Assembly (NCBI GenBank): GCA_945871455.1
Contig: CAMBXJ010000165.1
Coordinates: forward strand, 1-8,483
Length of the DNA: 8,483 nucleotides
Reading direction: 5' to 3'
From: Asaia bogorensis
GTDB taxonomy: Bacteria; Pseudomonadota; Alphaproteobacteria; Acetobacterales; Acetobacteraceae
A program made the translations under genes and the position numbers. Positions 5,484-8,483 of this stretch are shown here, piece after piece. The notes beneath the pieces are model-generated. The model worked only from the letters and a program-made list of their open reading frames with translations, was not told the origin of the DNA and did no database searches. Position 1 is the first letter of the stretch; the number at the start of each line of letters is the position of its first letter.

Positions 5484-8300
5484 ATGCCGGTTGTTACTGA
5501 TTACACGGCGTTGGTGAGCGGAAGCTACTGGAACGGCATCGAGGTGACTGGAACGCCGGTCATCGTTACATATAGTTTCCCAACCTCCGCGCCGGCCTAC
5601 GATGCGTCGATTGACGGATTTACGGCGGCGACAGTTTCCAGCTTCCAGGCTTTCACACCATCGGAACAGGCCCAGGCGATCCAGGCGCTCGGGGAATGGT
5701 CCGCGGCATCGGGCCTGATCTTCATTCAGGTTGAGCCGGGCCAGGGCGATATCACTTTTCAAAACGTCGATTTCGACACCACCAGCAGCCCATCCTATTC
5801 GGGCGCTGGCGGCATCGGGTTTTATCCCTTCGGCGACTGGGATTTCTTCAGCTATCCCAACTTCACGGACGACCTGGACGCGGCCGGCGACATTTTCATG
5901 AACACCCAGTTCATGGTCGGCGGAGCCGTCGATTACGGCACGCTGCTGCACGAAGTCGGCCACGCGATCGGACTGAAGCATCCGACAGAAGTCGTCACAG
6001 ATTTCGCGGCCGACCCGGATGTCGTCCATGACGAGGTACTGTCGAGCGACGATCCGGCCCGGACGATCATGGCAACCACCGGCTCGGGAGGTGGCGCGAC
6101 GCTGCTGCAACTCGACAAGGACGCCGCAGCCTTCATCTACGGCCCCGCCGGAACCGGAGGCGTCTACACCACCTCCGGGTCCGGCGCCAACGCCGTATCG
6201 AACTGGAGCTGGGACGCCACGAGCCAGACACTGACGCAGACCGCCGCGTCCATCGGCGCCACCGTTCGCGGGTCGTCCGTCAAAGACATCATCAACGGCT
6301 CGACCGGCGCCGACCGGCTGTTCGGGCTCGCCGGCAACGATGAACTGAACGGCGGCCAGGGAGCCGACTCGCTGTTCGGTGGATCCGGCACGGATACGCT
6401 GAATGGAGGATTGGGCGACGACTCCTATTACGTGTCCAGCTCCACCGCGACGATTGTTGAGAACTCAAACGAAGGCTTCGACTTCGTCTATGCGACGGAC
6501 AGCTTCACCCTGCCGGACAACGTGGAGGGACTTTCCCTGTTCGGCATCGGACTGACCGGCGTCGGCAATGACCAGGGTGTCTCCATGTTCGGGGACGGCA
6601 CCTTCTCCTCCACATTGATCGGCGGGGCGGGGGGCGACTACATGGTCGGCGGCGCCGCCGCGGATACGCTCAACGGCGGCGGCGGCATCGACGCCATGTT
6701 CGGTGGCGCCGGCAACGACAGATATTACGTCGACAACGCCGGAGACGGAGTAACCGAGGCTGTCGGCGAGGGTAGCGACACGGTGTACGCCAGCGTTGGC
6801 TACGCCCTTGGAGCCGGGTCGGAGGTCGAGTTCCTGCGAGCCAACGCCGGTGCAACCGGACTGGCGCTGACCGGGAACGGGTTCGCCAACTCCATCTACG
6901 GCGGCACCGGCAACGATACGCTCAACGGCGGTGTCGGCAACGACTCGCTGAATGGCGGGTCCGGGGCCGATACGCTCAATGGCGGTAACGACAATGACTC
7001 GCTCAACGGCGGCGCCGGTATCGACGTCATGTCTGGTGGGTCCGGCACCGACAGGTTTTACGTCGACAGTGCGGGCGATGTCGTCACCGAGGCTGTCGGC
7101 GAGGGTACCGACACGGTATACGCCAGCGTCGGCTACGCGCTCGGCGCCGGGTCGGCGGTCGAGTTCCTGCGAGCCAACGCCGGGGCGACCGGCCTGGCGC
7201 TGACCGGGAACGAATTCGCCAACTCCATCTACGGCGGCACCGGCAATGACACATTAAATGGCGGCGTTGGCAATGACACACTCAATGGCGGCGTTGGCAA
7301 CGACACGCTCACCGGCGGGTCCGGGGCCGATACGCTCAAAGGTGGTAATGACAATGACTCGCTCAACGGCGGCACCGGCATCGACGTCATGTCCGGTGGA
7401 GCCGGCACCGACAAATATTACGTCGACAATGCGGGCGATGGCGTTACCGAGGCTGTCGGCGAGGGTAGCGACACGGTGTATGCCAGCGTTGGCTATGCTC
7501 TTGGCGCCGGGTCGGAGGTGGAGGTCCTGCGAGCCAACGCTGGAGCGACCGGCCTGACGCTGACCGGAAACGAATTCGCCAACTCCATCTACGGCGGCAG
7601 CGGTAACGACACGCTCAACGGTGGCGTTGGCAACGACGTACTGAGTGGCGGGTCCGGGGCCGATACGCTCAATGGCGGTAACGACAGCGACTCGCTCAAC
7701 GGCGGCACCGGCATCGACGTCATGTCCGGTGGAGCCGGCACCGACAAGTATTACGTAGACAATGCCGGCGATGCCGTCACCGAGGCCCTCGGCGAGGGTA
7801 CCGACACGGTGTATGCCAGCGTTGCCTATGCGCTGGGCGCCGGGTCGGAAGTGGAGATCCTGCGAGCCAACGCCGGTGCAACCGGACTGGCGCTGACCGG
7901 GAACGAATTCGCCAACTCCATTTACGGCGGCACGGGAAATGACACGCTCCTCGGTGGCGTCGGTAACGACACGCTGACTGGCGGGGCCGGTGGCGATACG
8001 TTTGCCTACACGGCATCTGCCCAGTCCACTGTCGGCGCGTTCGATCGGATCGTGGGCTTTACCCATGGTCTGGATCTGATCGACTTCACGACGATAATGG
8101 GGATTGCGTCGGTGCAGGGGCTGATCAGTGGAGCCACCCAAATCAACGCCAATAGCATTGCCTGGTTGGTGAACGGCGGCAACACCGAGGTGCTGGTCAA
8201 TACGACGGCTGCATCCGAGGTACAAGCAGCCGCACAAATGAAGATCGTGCTGACTGGGAGCAGCCTTGGTCTGGATTCAGGTGATTTCCTCCATGGCTAA
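5484..8300 (+). CDS. Secreted serralysin-type zinc metalloprotease with RTX repeats
   Basis: This 938-residue protein contains no cysteine and has no Sec signal peptide, both typical of type I secretion substrates. Residues 1-220 form a metzincin protease domain. The zinc motif HEVGHAIGLKHP is at 156-167 (ligands H156, H160, H166; catalytic E157), and the Met-turn is probably TIM at 194-196. Serralysins normally have a tyrosine shortly after this methionine; here the text is MATTG, so that ligand appears missing. RTX nonapeptides of the form GGxGxDxLx begin near 271. They alternate with a segment 'YYVDNAGDxVTEAVGEG' and 'VEFLRANAGATGLALTGN', four copies between about 402 and 837. The end (about 838-938, GGDTFAYTASAQST, FTHGLDLIDFTTI) matches the serralysin C-terminal domain that carries the secretion signal. 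The likely role is calcium-dependent extracellular proteolysis or a surface/adhesive function. No type I transporter or inhibitor gene is nearby, so secretion must rely on genes elsewhere. Confidence 0.9.
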   Translation: MPVVTDYTALVSGSYWNGIEVTGTPVIVTYSFPTSAPAYDASIDGFTAATVSSFQAFTPSEQAQAIQALGEWSAASGLIFIQVEPGQGDITFQNVDFDTTSSPSYSGAGGIGFYPFGDWDFFSYPNFTDDLDAAGDIFMNTQFMVGGAVDYGTLLHEVGHAIGLKHPTEVVTDFAADPDVVHDEVLSSDDPARTIMATTGSGGGATLLQLDKDAAAFIYGPAGTGGVYTTSGSGANAVSNWSWDATSQTLTQTAASIGATVRGSSVKDIINGSTGADRLFGLAGNDELNGGQGADSLFGGSGTDTLNGGLGDDSYYVSSSTATIVENSNEGFDFVYATDSFTLPDNVEGLSLFGIGLTGVGNDQGVSMFGDGTFSSTLIGGAGGDYMVGGAAADTLNGGGGIDAMFGGAGNDRYYVDNAGDGVTEAVGEGSDTVYASVGYALGAGSEVEFLRANAGATGLALTGNGFANSIYGGTGNDTLNGGVGNDSLNGGSGADTLNGGNDNDSLNGGAGIDVMSGGSGTDRFYVDSAGDVVTEAVGEGTDTVYASVGYALGAGSAVEFLRANAGATGLALTGNEFANSIYGGTGNDTLNGGVGNDTLNGGVGNDTLTGGSGADTLKGGNDNDSLNGGTGIDVMSGGAGTDKYYVDNAGDGVTEAVGEGSDTVYASVGYALGAGSEVEVLRANAGATGLTLTGNEFANSIYGGSGNDTLNGGVGNDVLSGGSGADTLNGGNDSDSLNGGTGIDVMSGGAGTDKYYVDNAGDAVTEALGEGTDTVYASVAYALGAGSEVEILRANAGATGLALTGNEFANSIYGGTGNDTLLGGVGNDTLTGGAGGDTFAYTASAQSTVGAFDRIVGFTHGLDLIDFTTIMGIASVQGLISGATQINANSIAWLVNGGNTEVLVNTTAASEVQAAAQMKIVLTGSSLGLDSGDFLHG
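6687..7994 (+). repeat. Four tandem near-identical RTX units (333 bp; one of 360 bp)
   Basis: Starting each unit at the isoleucine of GID, the units run 6687-7019 (111 codons), 7020-7379 (120), 7380-7712 (111) and 7713-7994 (partial, about 94). Each encodes a GID(V/A)M block, a YVD..GD.VTEA segment, VE.LRANAGATGL, then RTX nonapeptides. Units are close to identical in DNA: 7356-7414 and 7689-7747 match over 59 bases without a difference, exactly 333 bases apart. This points to recent duplication or gene conversion. Confidence 0.9.
7233..7313 (+). repeat. 27-bp tandem repeats, one extra copy in the second unit
   Basis: Three 27-base blocks (7233-7259, 7260-7286, 7287-7313) each encode one RTX nonapeptide (GGTGNDTLN, GGVGNDTLN, GGVGNDTLT). 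The other full units have one fewer, which explains why this unit is 27 bases longer. The first block uses TTA (7254-7256), a rare leucine codon in such GC-rich DNA. Confidence 0.8.
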
Positions 8301-8483
8301 GTGTCTGTCCGGAGACATAGTGCGCCTTTTCAGTGGGCTACCATGAGGCGGCGTAAGAGGGGCAAAACCGCGGGCACGCCGGTCTTGGGTTCCCCAAGCG
8401 GGTAGGTCTTATCGGCAGCGCTCCGCGACTTTCGGGGTAGCTGCCACTCAGGCCGGACGGAGCCGCGCTCTGACGTAATGGTC
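8301..8483. other. Non-coding tail after the RTX protease, possible element edge
   Basis: No supported gene starts here; the only forward frame from an ATG (8343) ends after 20 codons. TGTCT (8302-8306) and AGACA (8313-8317) form a small hairpin right after the stop, followed by TTTT at 8327-8330, which could be a weak terminator. CTTGGG (8384-8389) and CCCAAG (8393-8398) form a second perfect hairpin. The segment beginning with TGTCTGTCCGGAGACATAG could be the terminal repeat of an insertion sequence, but the partner end is outside the window. Confidence 0.3.

Noticed and set aside
5457..6110. Minus-strand open frame of 217 codons
   Set aside because: It is antisense to the well-supported protease domain with its zinc motif and covers the protease ribosome binding site.
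6687..7994. CRISPR-like regular repeats
   Set aside because: The periodicity is in-frame coding repetition of RTX units; there are no short constant repeats separated by unique spacers.
7254..8237. Minus-strand open frame of 327 codons over the RTX repeats
   Set aside because: Its internal repeats only mirror the forward RTX units in another frame.

Overview
The window is very GC-rich, with dense forward-strand genes. Codon use, two short lipoproteins of a type common in Rhodospirillales, an Acetobacteraceae-like DsbD and a serralysin/RTX exoprotein all suggest an alphaproteobacterium, possibly Acetobacteraceae. That placement is inferred from protein character only. Every gene I can support is on the + strand. 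The large minus-strand open frames are shadows produced by the GC skew of the codons.

Layout: (1) Positions 1-1040 hold the last 41 codons of an alpha/beta-hydrolase (esterase/lipase-like) gene, then 3 bases later a short-chain dehydrogenase/reductase resembling the reductase domain of the peroxisomal multifunctional enzyme type 2 (17beta-HSD4) group. The two look like one operon. It is closed by a strong hairpin about 15 bases after the stop. (2) Positions 1282-2223 hold two small lipoproteins with clear lipoboxes and extra cysteines in the mature part. (3) Positions 2480-5091 hold a small acidic cytoplasmic protein of unknown function whose stop overlaps (ATGA) the start of a full-length DsbD-type thiol:disulfide transporter. 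All three redox modules of the DsbD protein have their cysteine pairs. The protein also carries an apparent insertion of about 50 residues in its N-terminal periplasmic domain. (4) A 392-base gap ends in an unusually AT-rich stretch and a strong ribosome binding site. (5) Positions 5484-8300 encode a 938-residue cysteine-free metalloprotease of the serralysin type. It has the zinc site HEVGHAIGLKHP, a long RTX calcium-binding region built from four nearly identical units of about 333 bases, and a serralysin-type C-terminal domain for type I secretion. (6) The last 183 bases are non-coding as far as I can see and may be the edge of an insertion element.

How the genes may work together: the two cysteine-bearing lipoproteins next to DsbD could be clients or partners of periplasmic reduction, but only proximity and cysteine content support this. 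The RTX protease needs a type I secretion apparatus, and no ABC transporter, membrane-fusion protein or inhibitor gene lies in the window.

I did not find a clearly new multi-gene system. The items most worth a second look are the recently expanded repeat array in the RTX protease together with its altered Met-turn, and the in-frame insertion in DsbD.
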